From assembly GCA_041665465.1 (NCBI GenBank), contig JBAYIU010000001.1, forward strand, positions 496,001 to 560,000: a stretch of 64,000 nt of DNA, in the 5' to 3' direction. Numbering within the stretch: position 1 is the stretch's first letter; every line of letters starts with the position of its first letter. Positions 16,038-25,212 of the stretch are shown piece after piece. The position numbers and the translations under genes were made by a program. Under the pieces are notes generated by a model. The model had not been told where the DNA came from, made no database searches, and worked only from the letters and a program-made list of their open reading frames with translations. The DNA comes from JACRPH01 sp041665465 (GTDB lineage: Archaea; Nanobdellota; Nanobdellia; Woesearchaeales; GW2011-AR9).

Positions 16038-16787
16038 ATGTACCAAGAAATCCTTCAGAATAGTGGACTGAGTCTAAACGAATCTAAGGTCTATGAAGCT
16101 CTGCTTTACCTGGGAGAAGCTAATACGCAAAAGATTTCTATCAAGTCAAAAGTGCATCGTAGAAATGTCTATGATTCTTTGAACAAGTTAATCGAAAAAG
16201 GATTAGCTTCTGAGACTTTCATTAAAGGAGAACGTTTCTTTAAAGCGATTAATCCAGAAAGACTGAAAGAGATTATCAGAGAAAAGGAAATTGCTTTAGA
16301 TCAATTTCTTCCAGAGATGAAAAAACTTTACTCTTCTTTAGAACCGGAAGCGGAAGCTTATTTCTTTAAGGGAGTAGAAGGATTCAAGAATTACTTGCAA
16401 CTAATTCTTCAAGAAAAACAAACTGCCTACTTTATCGGTGCAAAAGCGTTCTGGCTCGATCCAAGATTAAAACACTATTTGAGGCATTTTGAAACGCAAA
16501 GAAAAGCTGCCGGAATTAAGTTTATGCACCTATTTGATTATGAAGTTAAAACGGAAAAACCGGAAATACTAAAATTGGTTGGCAAGCCCTACAAATTCTT
16601 ACCACCCAAATACTCCAGTCCAACTGCAGTAGATATATTTGGGGATTATGTAGTTATGTTTGTAGGTGTTAAACCAGGAGAACTTTATGAAGAACCATTG
16701 CAGTTTATCCTTAAAAGTAAACTTCTTGCTGACGGCTATCGTAAGTTCTTCCAGTTTATGTGGGACTTCTGTCCTGAAGAAAAGTAG
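16038..16787 (+). CDS. TrmB-family transcriptional regulator
   Basis: The winged helix reads NSGLSLNESKVYEALLYLGE and VHRRNVYDSLNKLIEKGL, followed by a coiled linker (about 80-105) and a C-terminal domain beginning EAYFFKGVEGFKNYL, the typical TrmB effector-domain start. The ATG is about 26 bases after a TATA box, so the mRNA is probably leaderless. A candidate operator lies just upstream. It is divergent from the 15905-14872 operon, which is a plausible target. Confidence 0.85.
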   Translation: MYQEILQNSGLSLNESKVYEALLYLGEANTQKISIKSKVHRRNVYDSLNKLIEKGLASETFIKGERFFKAINPERLKEIIREKEIALDQFLPEMKKLYSSLEPEAEAYFFKGVEGFKNYLQLILQEKQTAYFIGAKAFWLDPRLKHYLRHFETQRKAAGIKFMHLFDYEVKTEKPEILKLVGKPYKFLPPKYSSPTAVDIFGDYVVMFVGVKPGELYEEPLQFILKSKLLADGYRKFFQFMWDFCPEEK

Positions 16788-16826
16788 AGGAAAAAGTTTA
16801 AATATTTTAGGATAATAAGGCTGGAA

Positions 16827-16925
16827 ATGATCGATTCCAACGGAAAGAAGAAAAGACATCCTGATGACGATGACAGCGAGGAAGGGGATATAGATTCTTG
16901 TGATGAAGAAGTATACGATTATTGA
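16827..16925 (+). CDS. Possible small acidic protein (32 residues)
   Basis: A short frame with a basic start (NGKKKRHP) and a very acidic remainder (DDDDSEEGD, DSCDEEVYDY). A TATA box (TTTAAATATT, about 16797-16806) ends about 20 bases before the ATG, as for the leaderless genes nearby. Its end overlaps by 7 bases the end of the convergent gene. Too short for a family call; it may instead be an untranslated transcript. Confidence 0.35.
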   Translation: MIDSNGKKKRHPDDDDSEEGDIDSCDEEVYDY

Positions 16926-17971
16926 GCTCCGCTTAACTTCTTCCAACCCCTAAAGAGGTCTAAAGGACTAACTTTACTAGCTCTGACCATATAGAAAGGA
17001 GATCTATTCCCGCCACTCATTTGAAATTCCCCAAATATTTCTTTTCCAAGAACATCTCCTTGGTAAGTTATGGGCTTGTCGTTAGCATTTTCAGTATAGC
17101 AGGTATACCTTTTTACAAAATTCATTTCTTTATCACCAATTGTTCCTTCAAAGGTGGCTGAACCTAAAAGATCATTAATTGATCCCCTAAAGGTACTTCC
17201 TTCTTTCTCTTCTACAAACATTTCAAAATATCCCTTCGAGGGATGAAACCGATCCCAGATCCCAACATAATCCGGTCTTTTATCAGAAAATTTTCCTTTA
17301 CTCAAAAGAGAAGCTGCTCTTTCTAAACAAGTCCTTTCCATCTCTAGAGCCGGATTCAAGAGAGGATCAGGATTAAAGAAAACTCCACCTTCCCCATCCA
17401 TTTCATAAGTTTGATAAGAATCAACGGGCAAAAGATTATGCAACATCCAATGGTTACTATGTCCTAATCCAACTATCGCAATCTCAGGAGGATCTTCCCT
17501 TAACTTACGCAATAGCATCTCATCTCTTTCTATCTCGTGAATGTAACGAGCAAAAGTCATTAATTTATGAGTACGAATACCATTATAGATTGCTTCCTCT
17601 CGAGAATCATGACCTTTTCTGGGAACCCAATTGTTTGATTTTAAATATTTGACCAATTCCGAACTATACTTGAACCATAAAGGTGGACTTTCTAAGAAAT
17701 AAAGATTGTCCGTACGTTGTTCAATGTGATCCCAAAAAGTATCAAAAGTAAAGTTTGGTTGACGCTCTCCCAATTTAGCCTTATCCGCTTTATGCCAAAG
17801 ATCCATCCACACTTCATGCTGCATTTCGCGGTTCAATGCTTCCATTGCTACAACCCCAGAAGCACGGTCTACATCTTCTAAGATTTGTGGGGGAGGAATT
17901 AAGTCTACTTTTCTTGTTCCATAAATTGCACTAATTTCCTTAGCATGCACTACCCCATATAATCTTGTCAT
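16919..17971 (-). CDS. Uncharacterised two-domain protein
   Basis: 350 residues, not recognised. The N-terminal 190 residues contain a strand-turn IAIVGLGHSNHWML that recalls the Gly-His motif of TraB/ChaN-like folds, preceded by helices rich in Trp and Arg. The C-terminal part (about 225-320) is a series of Gly-punctuated strands (GSTFRGSINDLLGSATFEG, IGDKEMNFVKRYTCY, ITYQGDVLG, FGEFQM) resembling a small lipocalin- or avidin-like barrel. No signal peptide is seen. The receiver-domain gene ends 29 bases downstream of its start region on the same strand order. Confidence 0.5.
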   Translation of the reverse strand: MTRLYGVVHAKEISAIYGTRKVDLIPPPQILEDVDRASGVVAMEALNREMQHEVWMDLWHKADKAKLGERQPNFTFDTFWDHIEQRTDNLYFLESPPLWFKYSSELVKYLKSNNWVPRKGHDSREEAIYNGIRTHKLMTFARYIHEIERDEMLLRKLREDPPEIAIVGLGHSNHWMLHNLLPVDSYQTYEMDGEGGVFFNPDPLLNPALEMERTCLERAASLLSKGKFSDKRPDYVGIWDRFHPSKGYFEMFVEEKEGSTFRGSINDLLGSATFEGTIGDKEMNFVKRYTCYTENANDKPITYQGDVLGKEIFGEFQMSGGNRSPFYMVRASKVSPLDLFRGWKKLSGAQ

Positions 17972-17999
17972 AGAATATCCTCTCTTTGTTCTCCCGTTT

Positions 18000-18458
18000 C
18001 TACAAAGGCAAGTATCTTGCTACCATTACCCTTAGTTCATCTTCTCGAAAAGGATGATCTAAGTCTAATCCCTTACCTAAGAAATTGGTAACTCCAATAT
18101 CCTCAAGATTCATTCTAGCAAGATCGCTAGGAGGTTCAGAAGACATCACGATGATTGGAGTTTCTTTATACCGAGCAGTAAAGGCATCAAAAGTATCAGC
18201 ATTTCCAGAGAAATAGTTTAAGATATTCTCGTCACGCTCACTTCTATATCCTCCCCTCATTAACTTGGCTAATTCTTCTCCACGTAAACGCGGCATCTGT
18301 CTATCCGTAATCACCAAATCAAAAGGATCACGAATCAGACAATTGACGGCAAATTTCCCGTCTTCAGCAGTGTTAACCGCATACCCTAATCCACCAAGAT
18401 ATCCAGACATCTTTTCTCTAATGTTCCTATCGTCGTCAACTACTAAAATTTTAGACAT
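18000..18458 (-). CDS. Single-domain response regulator with an insertion
   Basis: Starting at Met 18458 (GGAGG four to eight bases upstream, inside the longer frame) the protein is a receiver domain: acidic triad Asp8-Asp10 (VVDDD), phospho-acceptor Asp52 (VITDRQMP), Ser106/107 in place of the switch Thr (IIVMSSEP) and Lys129 (FLGKG). About 28 extra residues (about 70-98) lie between helix 3 and strand 4, where a normal receiver of about 120 residues is shorter. There is no output domain and no histidine kinase in the window, so its partner must be elsewhere. Confidence 0.85.
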   Translation of the reverse strand: MSKILVVDDDRNIREKMSGYLGGLGYAVNTAEDGKFAVNCLIRDPFDLVITDRQMPRLRGEELAKLMRGGYRSERDENILNYFSGNADTFDAFTARYKETPIIVMSSEPPSDLARMNLEDIGVTNFLGKGLDLDHPFREDELRVMVARYLPL

Positions 18459-18474
18459 TTTATCCTCCAAACAT

Positions 18475-19185
18475 CTACGGTCTCATCCACCTGATTTCGT
18501 AATAAGTAACATCACCTTCATCGTCTACGATTCCAATCAAGAGTTTCTTCTTGGTACTATGAGCAACTCTGTTCTTAGCTGCAAACTCGTACCAAGTTAA
18601 AGTATTTCCTTCATGAACCGGATAGACAATCCAGCGAGCATGGTCTTCTCCCGGTTTAACTCCGCGATCATATACACGGAAATCTGCTCCGAACTTCAAA
18701 GCAGTCTTAATGATATAACCTCTATTTCTAATATCTTTAAACACGCAATAGCGGATCCAGAAATTAGGTTCAGCTTCTCGAGCTTTTTTTAAGAAGGTTT
18801 CATAAGTTAGCTTTTTCCCAGAATCACTCTTGATAGAGAGTTTACCTTTCTCTAATAAATAAAAACCTTCTAATAAAGATAATTCTACTTTTCCGCTTTC
18901 AGAAAGAATCCCAAAACGAGACTGATTATAGAACTCTCTGGCCTCATCAGAAGCTTCAGTAATAACCTTTTCTCCGCCCAGAATACCTTTAACTACTACT
19001 TTCGGTTTATTAGATTTTTCGTTGTCAACAGATTCTACTGATTTAACCAACTCTTCCGGAGCGGATACGTCAATTTCTTCTACTTCAATTAAGTCTTTAT
19101 TAGACTTCTTTTTGTCCTTTTTATCTTCTGCGAAGGATTCTACCAATGTAGCCTGGGCAGTAGATTTCTTACTTTTTTTTGCCAT
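18475..19185 (-). CDS. endA: tRNA-splicing endonuclease
   Basis: The C-terminal 160 residues carry the EndA catalytic triad: Tyr in FRVYDRG (about 172), His in DHARWIVYPV (about 182) and Lys in HSTKKKLLIG (about 213). The enzyme cuts bulge-helix-bulge introns in pre-tRNA and pre-rRNA. A Lys/Glu/Ser-rich N-terminal extension of about 70 residues makes it longer than the usual homotetrameric form (about 180). It lies directly upstream of the receiver protein, with 16 bases between them, likely co-transcribed. Confidence 0.92.
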   Translation of the reverse strand: MAKKSKKSTAQATLVESFAEDKKDKKKSNKDLIEVEEIDVSAPEELVKSVESVDNEKSNKPKVVVKGILGGEKVITEASDEAREFYNQSRFGILSESGKVELSLLEGFYLLEKGKLSIKSDSGKKLTYETFLKKAREAEPNFWIRYCVFKDIRNRGYIIKTALKFGADFRVYDRGVKPGEDHARWIVYPVHEGNTLTWYEFAAKNRVAHSTKKKLLIGIVDDEGDVTYYEIRWMRP

Positions 19186-19358
19186 AAGCTTATTCTCGAA
19201 TAGTGTTTTATAAAACTTTTGTGAATATTTGATTAACTCTAAAGATAAGGGTCTCCGTTTTAATTTACTTTCATAGAGTAGTCAACACTCGAAATGCTTT
19301 TAAATGCCCATTCATTCCCTAAATTATAAGAGTAACCCTTAGTGGAGCGTGTTAATTA

Positions 19359-21194
19359 ATGGATGTTCAATATCCGATTCCTCCGGAGAAAGCACGGGTC
19401 AATAGATGGACCAAATACTTGACGATAGGGGGCATAATTCTTAGTTTAGGGGGGATAGGCACTTACTTATTAAAAAGCGAGGATGAAAGCCTAGACCTAA
19501 AAAAAACGAATGTTGAATCCGTCACCAGAAAAGGTTCCGTTGATAGCTTAGAAAGAAGATTAGACCCGAAAAAAGTAGGTTCTCGAGAATCAAATTCCCG
19601 TTTAATCGTTGAGGATGGTGAACCTCCCACACCACTTAGATTACCCGCTTCAACCAAAAGATATGTCGACCAACCATTTGGTAAGAAAGATGGAGAAATT
19701 CCTCCACCACTCCCAACACAAAAAGCTAAATCCCCCATTAATAAGAGAACATTATCAAGAGAGGACCAAGCCGCTTGTTGGATAAGTCCAATCCTACCCC
19801 TATTGAATCAGTTGGGTTATGATGCTAATCATTATTGTGAACAAAAGAAATCCTTCTTTAGATTAGAACCAACCTATTGGTTAAGCGGAGTTACTTCGGT
19901 TCAATTCAAGAGACCAACCGAGATTCAGATTGGACAAGAGTTAGACGGAACAGTGGTTTATGTATTTGATTCAGAGATTAACACCTTATATCGAATAGGA
20001 AAAGAGGGGATTAGAACTGCAAAATATTTACCTCAAAATTATTCTAAAACAAGACTAGAACCAACTTTAGAGGAGAGATTAAAGGGGAGAGTTTTATTTA
20101 AGAGGCTTGCAGATAGCGTCGTAGTAGATAATCTGGATGGGACATTCACCAGATATGGTTTACCCTCTCTCAGCTTTAAGGAGAGAGTAACTGGTGAGAA
20201 GCTGAGTTATGTTCCTTCAGCAAGTTGTGAAGAAGAGACTTGGAACTGGTTAAGGAAAGCCTTGTTTATGGTATTCAATTATTATGATGGAAATTTACAC
20301 CTAAAGAGAACAAGTCAAAGAAGTATTATGACCGAAGTAATTACTAACAATACACCCACAAATTGGAAACATGGATTATCATCAAGAGATAAACAAGTGA
20401 TGGATTTTCAGGATGTAATGTATAGCATAGGGGATAGAAGAAAATCATACGATGACATTAATGAAAAAGAGGTAAGATATAGAGGAGACCCTTTCCCAGG
20501 AGAGATTGTCGTTCCCTTGCCTACTTCAGAAAAAACACACCAAATTCAGATTTGTCATCAGTGGCAGAATCTTTGGACCATGGAAAGAACGGAAGAAGAA
20601 CCATCATCAGGAAGAATAAAGATTACAAGAACATTAAATATTACCACCACTCAAACATATAACCGGACTAAACCTTTCTTAGATGAACTACTGAGGAATT
20701 ATTTTTCAGCTGCCGTAAGAGAATTACCTAACCAATCAAACTATGATGGAATGAGATGTATCAGACAATACTTTGGAATTCAGTCCATAAGGCAGAAACC
20801 AACCCATTATGTTCTTCTAAATGACGCTCCTTCTAGAATAAGCGGAGAGTTCAACAATTTAATTCCCTTTGACGATTCAGATCAATATCTAAGACCAAAC
20901 ACAGGAAGATGTGCTCTCGTTCCAGTATTAGGTTTTAATGATCAAGAAAGGGCAGTAATATTTGGATTCATGTGTGATAATGGTGACATTGAACAACATC
21001 AAAGATGGTCTTACGACGAATTAAAATTACTTACCCAAAACAAGATAGAAGGAGATAAAATATCACCAACATTGATCCCAATCATTGCTTGGGACTCTTT
21101 TAGAGATACGATGTATTTCTCACAACAAGGAGATACACGAGTTAGATCTATTAAAATCAGTACCCCCACCACATCATTACAAGAAAAGAGGTAA
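19359..21194 (+). CDS. Membrane-anchored uncharacterised protein linked to an SPFH gene
   Basis: 611 residues. A single membrane helix (about residues 22-41, YLTIGGIILSLGGIGTYLL) follows a short cytoplasmic start. A low-complexity Pro/Lys-rich stretch (about 60-130) follows, then a large unrecognised domain with paired Cys (CWISP, HYCEQKK, CIRQYF, MCDNGD). The domain should lie outside if the N-terminus is inside. The SPFH-protein gene starts 6 bases after its stop, so the two are an operon and may form one membrane assembly. Confidence 0.6.
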   Translation: MDVQYPIPPEKARVNRWTKYLTIGGIILSLGGIGTYLLKSEDESLDLKKTNVESVTRKGSVDSLERRLDPKKVGSRESNSRLIVEDGEPPTPLRLPASTKRYVDQPFGKKDGEIPPPLPTQKAKSPINKRTLSREDQAACWISPILPLLNQLGYDANHYCEQKKSFFRLEPTYWLSGVTSVQFKRPTEIQIGQELDGTVVYVFDSEINTLYRIGKEGIRTAKYLPQNYSKTRLEPTLEERLKGRVLFKRLADSVVVDNLDGTFTRYGLPSLSFKERVTGEKLSYVPSASCEEETWNWLRKALFMVFNYYDGNLHLKRTSQRSIMTEVITNNTPTNWKHGLSSRDKQVMDFQDVMYSIGDRRKSYDDINEKEVRYRGDPFPGEIVVPLPTSEKTHQIQICHQWQNLWTMERTEEEPSSGRIKITRTLNITTTQTYNRTKPFLDELLRNYFSAAVRELPNQSNYDGMRCIRQYFGIQSIRQKPTHYVLLNDAPSRISGEFNNLIPFDDSDQYLRPNTGRCALVPVLGFNDQERAVIFGFMCDNGDIEQHQRWSYDELKLLTQNKIEGDKISPTLIPIIAWDSFRDTMYFSQQGDTRVRSIKISTPTTSLQEKR

Positions 21195-21200
21195 AACCAA

Positions 21201-22271
21201 ATGGACAGAAAAATAAGATCAAATCATTATAACAAGCCAGGGTTTGAGACAATCTATTGGGTTTACCAAGTACCTAGTGGTTATAAAGGAGTATTAAGAA
21301 GATTTGGTGAAATTATTGAAGTAGTAAATGCAGGACTGGTAAGAGGCTTACCAGTTGTAAATGATATTGCTCTTGTTCCAGAAGCACCAAGCCAAATAAA
21401 TAATTTAGAATGTATAGTCCGTTCTTCAGACAATCGCCAGATCACGATTAAATCAGACACATATGTTGTAATTAACAAACCAGACGAATTTATGAAAAGA
21501 GCTCCAGATGATTATTTAAACATGCTTATTCCTAGAATTGAACAAACAATACAAGAAACAATTGCTGGACATTATGAATCTTCTGAATTGGCTGAAAAAA
21601 ACGAAGAGATTAGTGATAAAATAGTAAAAAGAATAAATGCTTCTTCCAATTGTGTTTCTTGGGGGTTAATGATCCAATCATTCACTTATACTTCTTCTTT
21701 TGACCAAGCAGATATATTGAGAGGAGTTGCATTCAAACAAAGAAAAGCCGATCTACTCGATACTAGAGCAAATGGAAAAGTCAATATTGCCAGAACAGAG
21801 ATTGAAGGAAAAGTTAATCTAATTGCCACAAGGTATGGAGTACAAGCAGAAGTCTTTGCTATCAGAGAAGAAGGAATGGCTATTGCTGATGTAGGAAAAT
21901 ATAAAGGGATGGCAGAACTAGATGTCTTACAAAGAAAATTGGAAGTTTATGCTGGTTATACTGAGAAAGTATTGGGTATCCTGGCAAGAGTAAGAACAGG
22001 ATTAAACGACACCGATGGGGAACTATTTTTTGCTTACCTCTTAGCACCATTAGGAAGGATGTTGGGAGGAGAGTTTCAGAGTGCAGGAGAGCCAGACAAA
22101 GATATTACTTCAGCCATGGTGAGTCGAATCCGATCAAGACTCCAAGGAGAAGGTATCGGAAGATATCTTGATGGTTCAAGTAGAGAAGGAGTTAGCCCGT
22201 ATGCCACCCTGATTGCAAAAGTTCTTCCAGAAGTGGTTGATGGACTGGGAGGAATATTGAGGAAGAAATAA
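21201..22271 (+). CDS. SPFH/Band 7 (stomatin/prohibitin-like) protein
   Basis: Residues about 15-210 have the SPFH pattern: YQVPSGYKGVLRRFGEI, AGLVRGLPVVNDIALVP, then IKSDTYVVINKPDEF and a conserved IQSFTYTSSFDQADIL before a coiled segment of Ala/Glu/Arg helices (about 185-260). SPFH proteins form ring-like membrane scaffolds with proteases or channels. Unusually, no N-terminal membrane helix is present; the upstream gene encodes a one-helix membrane protein that could be its anchor. It has a good operon position, 6 bases after that gene. Confidence 0.8.
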   Translation: MDRKIRSNHYNKPGFETIYWVYQVPSGYKGVLRRFGEIIEVVNAGLVRGLPVVNDIALVPEAPSQINNLECIVRSSDNRQITIKSDTYVVINKPDEFMKRAPDDYLNMLIPRIEQTIQETIAGHYESSELAEKNEEISDKIVKRINASSNCVSWGLMIQSFTYTSSFDQADILRGVAFKQRKADLLDTRANGKVNIARTEIEGKVNLIATRYGVQAEVFAIREEGMAIADVGKYKGMAELDVLQRKLEVYAGYTEKVLGILARVRTGLNDTDGELFFAYLLAPLGRMLGGEFQSAGEPDKDITSAMVSRIRSRLQGEGIGRYLDGSSREGVSPYATLIAKVLPEVVDGLGGILRKK

Positions 22272-22356
22272 TCATATATTATAAATTTCTTGTTCTTCTC
22301 TTTACTGGTATTGAGGATATAAATCCTTAAAAACCAAACTAAATTGCTTTTATAGT

Positions 22357-23433
22357 ATGAGTGAAGATTATTCAACCATAGCGGAAGGCATTCAATCTCA
22401 TCCTTACTTTGGGAGTTTACAAACCATTTTAGACTGTCCGGAAAAAACAGTGCGGGGGAAAACAGTAAAAGATAAAATCTTGTTTAGAGAAGATCCCTTC
22501 AGAACACATTCTACCAGAATTTCTACGGTCAGAGCTCAGCGCCAAAATAACACTAAAAAGAGACCCTTGGAAACAGGATTAGAAGAAGATTTAGATGAAG
22601 AAGTTACCCCCTGCAATTTCTGCCCTCCACAAATTTGGGACGAAACAACAGAGCCTAGAATAGTGCACGATCGATTAAGAAGAGGAAGTTTTGTTCCCGT
22701 AACCTTCCAAAACCTGTATGGAATAGACGAAATAAGTATGATTACTGTTTTTGCGGAACATAAGACAAAACTAATCGATTTAACCTTTGATGATTTAGTT
22801 TGTTACTTAGAAACTTTATATGATACCGCTCAATTTTTAAAAGAGAAGTATTCAGCTAGAAATGTGTGGGATTTTGTAAATTGGGGCTTCTTAGCAGGTG
22901 CATCTCAAGAACATCCCCACGCTCAGCGTGGAACTGGCCCATTTAAAGACACCCTTTCACAAAAAGAAGCAAAATATGCTGCTGGATATGCTTATGAAAC
23001 TGGAGAAAGGTTTTTTGAGAAATATCTTGGAGCTATCCGAGACAGTCCGTATCTTATCTGGGAAGAACCAGAAAAAGATGATCTGTTAATCTGTGCTCCT
23101 TTTGCCCCACGATTTCCTCACCAAGTAGACCTTATCCCAAAGAAAAGAATCCGTCATGTGTTAGAATTAAAAGATCCAGATCAAAGGATAAGGATGGCTA
23201 GAAGTATGTTAGGAGTATTACATGCCCTGTATCAAAACTTAGGAGTAACTGACGTGAACATTGCTTTACATCAAGAATTCTTTGATATTATGGGTAATTT
23301 CAGGATGCATTGGCATATTTATCCTAGAAATCTAAACACTTTAGCGGGATTTGAGCTGGGACATGAAGGTTATGTAGTGAATAAATTTCCGGAAGAAACT
23401 GCCGATGTTCTGCGTAGTTATTATCATAGATAG
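22357..23433 (+). CDS. Galactose-1-phosphate uridylyltransferase-like (HIT superfamily) enzyme
   Basis: The catalytic His-Pro-His-x-Gln is intact in GASQEHPHAQ (about residues 182-191), with a Cys pair CNFCPP (about 88-93) typical of the zinc site, and a second HIT-like half ending FRMHWHIYPR. The family transfers UMP between sugar phosphates or hydrolyses ADP-sugars. Specificity for galactose is not shown. A TATA box (GCTTTTATAG) is just upstream, so the mRNA is probably leaderless. No other Leloir gene is adjacent. Confidence 0.82.
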   Translation: MSEDYSTIAEGIQSHPYFGSLQTILDCPEKTVRGKTVKDKILFREDPFRTHSTRISTVRAQRQNNTKKRPLETGLEEDLDEEVTPCNFCPPQIWDETTEPRIVHDRLRRGSFVPVTFQNLYGIDEISMITVFAEHKTKLIDLTFDDLVCYLETLYDTAQFLKEKYSARNVWDFVNWGFLAGASQEHPHAQRGTGPFKDTLSQKEAKYAAGYAYETGERFFEKYLGAIRDSPYLIWEEPEKDDLLICAPFAPRFPHQVDLIPKKRIRHVLELKDPDQRIRMARSMLGVLHALYQNLGVTDVNIALHQEFFDIMGNFRMHWHIYPRNLNTLAGFELGHEGYVVNKFPEETADVLRSYYHR

Positions 23434-23452
23434 ACATTTACGAAAAGGTTTC

Positions 23453-23486
23453 TTTTCTTACCCATAATGTTTTTTCCGTAAGAAAA
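23453..23486. repeat. Nine-base inverted repeat between genes
   Basis: TTTTCTTAC (23453-23461) and GTAAGAAAA (23478-23486) are perfect inverted copies separated by 16 bases that include a T run. It lies between the GalT-like gene and the next gene on the same strand, so it may be a transcription-end hairpin of the first or an operator of the second. Confidence 0.5.
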
Positions 23487-23528
23487 ATAATCCATGAATA
23501 TTAATAATTCTTTAATAATTAAATAGTT

Positions 23529-24278
23529 ATGACTCAAACTTTCAATCCAGCTTACACTTCCTCATATTATACTTTAGAAGAAATTGCTAAGAACAATCCA
23601 GTTGATAATGAATTTAGAAAAGCAGTTTCTACTTACCATCTTACTTTTAACTCGCTTATGGGCGTTACGGGTACGGCCTTATTGGGGTATGAGATATTTG
23701 ATACCTTAAACACGGGAGTAGGCTTTTGGTCAACAGCCTTTGGATTGATGGGAGGATTTCTGGCACTAGGAAGTTATACTGCCTTAAATAATGAGATTAA
23801 GTTAAGAAAACAGTTCAACCAAGAACAAGCACAAGATAAAGAATTACCGCGTAAATATTACTTGTTAGATGATCGGATTTCTTTGGAAGAGACAGTGATA
23901 GAAAAAGCCCATGGAGTAACGATAACTCCGTGCACTCTTAAAACCATTTCTAAGGTAAGCGAGGGATATCTCTTCATAGACCATCTCTTGGTAAAAGATG
24001 TTACTCAAAGAATTGAAATAGAGACTGAAGAAGTTTCTTCAGATGAATATGGAGGAACTTCTACTCGGACTGATTACTTTAAATGCGGAGAATTTGTTTT
24101 GTCCAGAAAGGGTAAGACTGAAACTTTCCATTATCGTTGTAAAGATGACCTCTCGCCGGGATTATCGGGATTATTTTCAAATCAAGAAGAAGAAATAGCT
24201 CTTCTATTTAAAGGGAGAGAATTTAGTACACGATACTTCTGCATAGATGAAATCAAGAAAATTTACCCTCAACCATAA
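23529..24278 (+). CDS. Uncharacterised protein with two membrane helices
   Basis: 249 residues. Two helices (about 43-60 and 66-84; VTGTALLGYEIF and STAFGLMGGFLALGSY) are followed by a soluble domain of about 150 residues of alternating strands (YYLLDDRISLEETVIEKAHG, FKCGEFVLSRKGKTETFHYRCK). No family is recognised; the layout somewhat resembles membrane proteins with a single beta-rich cytoplasmic domain. The stop is 3 bases from the convergent trxB stop. Confidence 0.5.
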   Translation: MTQTFNPAYTSSYYTLEEIAKNNPVDNEFRKAVSTYHLTFNSLMGVTGTALLGYEIFDTLNTGVGFWSTAFGLMGGFLALGSYTALNNEIKLRKQFNQEQAQDKELPRKYYLLDDRISLEETVIEKAHGVTITPCTLKTISKVSEGYLFIDHLLVKDVTQRIEIETEEVSSDEYGGTSTRTDYFKCGEFVLSRKGKTETFHYRCKDDLSPGLSGLFSNQEEEIALLFKGREFSTRYFCIDEIKKIYPQP

Positions 24279-24280
24279 TC

Positions 24281-25198
24281 TCACTTCTGTCGAGCTAGGT
24301 ATTTAGCTGCTTTTAATAGAGCAATACATCCTTGTCCGGCAGCGATGACATACTGATATTCATGCACGGAAGAACAATCTCCCACTGCAAATATTCCGGG
24401 CACAGAAGTGTTAGTTTGACAATCAACCAGGATATGATTATGCTCATCTAATTTTAACAATCCTTTTACCAGATCCACTGCGGGAATTCTGCCAATCTCC
24501 ACAAAAACACCTTGCACCGACAAAGTGTGAAACTTACCTTTCTGGGTGTATTCTAAGGACTTAACAAACCGGTCCCCATTAATCTTAATGGTAAGGGCAT
24601 TATAAATAATCTTAACATTCTTACTTTTCACTGCTTTTTCTAAAAGAGAAGCATGCACGTTATTAAAATTAGGGTTGACATTCAGAACATAAATCTTCTT
24701 AGCCACTTTAGACAAGAAATCTACTGCTTCTAAGGCTGAGTTTCCTCCTCCAATTATAGCTACATCTTTACCCTTAAATAACGGCCCGTCACAAATAGCA
24801 CAATAAGTTACCCCCATATTTCTAAACTCTTTCTCTCCCGGAACGTCGAGAGTTCTGGGATGTGATCCAGTAGCTATAATCATGGTTTTAGAAAAAAAAT
24901 CTCCTGAATCTGTTCTCAATAAAAACAGTTTTCCTTTTTTAACAATCTTATTTACCTGAACTCCAGATTTAATCTTAATCTGGTTAAAATCTAATTGCTC
25001 CTGGATTCGTTGAGAGAAGTCAGCACCACTAATCTTATTAATGCCGGGAAAATTAAATATCTCTACTGATTCCCACATCTGGCCGCCAACATTCTCGGTT
25101 ATAAGAAGAAAATCCATCTTCTTACGTGCAGCATAAACCGCAGCAGTACACCCCGCGATACCCCCACCAATAATAATTGTTTCGTATATCTTTTTCAT
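24281..25198 (-). CDS. trxB: Thioredoxin reductase-like flavoprotein
   Basis: FAD-binding GGGIAGCTAAVYAARK near the N-terminus, the redox-active CAIC (about residues 131-134), the NAD(P)-binding GGGNSALEA and the C-terminal FAD motif GIFAVGDC are all present, in about 305 residues, the normal low-molecular-weight TrxB size. It would reduce thioredoxin or a glutaredoxin-like partner with NAD(P)H. The start MKKIYE at 25198 has a GGTG site. A TrmB-like regulator gene ends only 14 bases upstream, so the two share an mRNA. Confidence 0.93.
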   Translation of the reverse strand: MKKIYETIIIGGGIAGCTAAVYAARKKMDFLLITENVGGQMWESVEIFNFPGINKISGADFSQRIQEQLDFNQIKIKSGVQVNKIVKKGKLFLLRTDSGDFFSKTMIIATGSHPRTLDVPGEKEFRNMGVTYCAICDGPLFKGKDVAIIGGGNSALEAVDFLSKVAKKIYVLNVNPNFNNVHASLLEKAVKSKNVKIIYNALTIKINGDRFVKSLEYTQKGKFHTLSVQGVFVEIGRIPAVDLVKGLLKLDEHNHILVDCQTNTSVPGIFAVGDCSSVHEYQYVIAAGQGCIALLKAAKYLARQK

Positions 25199-25212
25199 CT
25201 TGAACACCTTTT

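Noticed and set aside
19463..19738. Open frame on the minus strand within the 611-residue gene
   Set aside because: Antisense to the low-complexity Pro/Lys-rich part, with no supporting signal.
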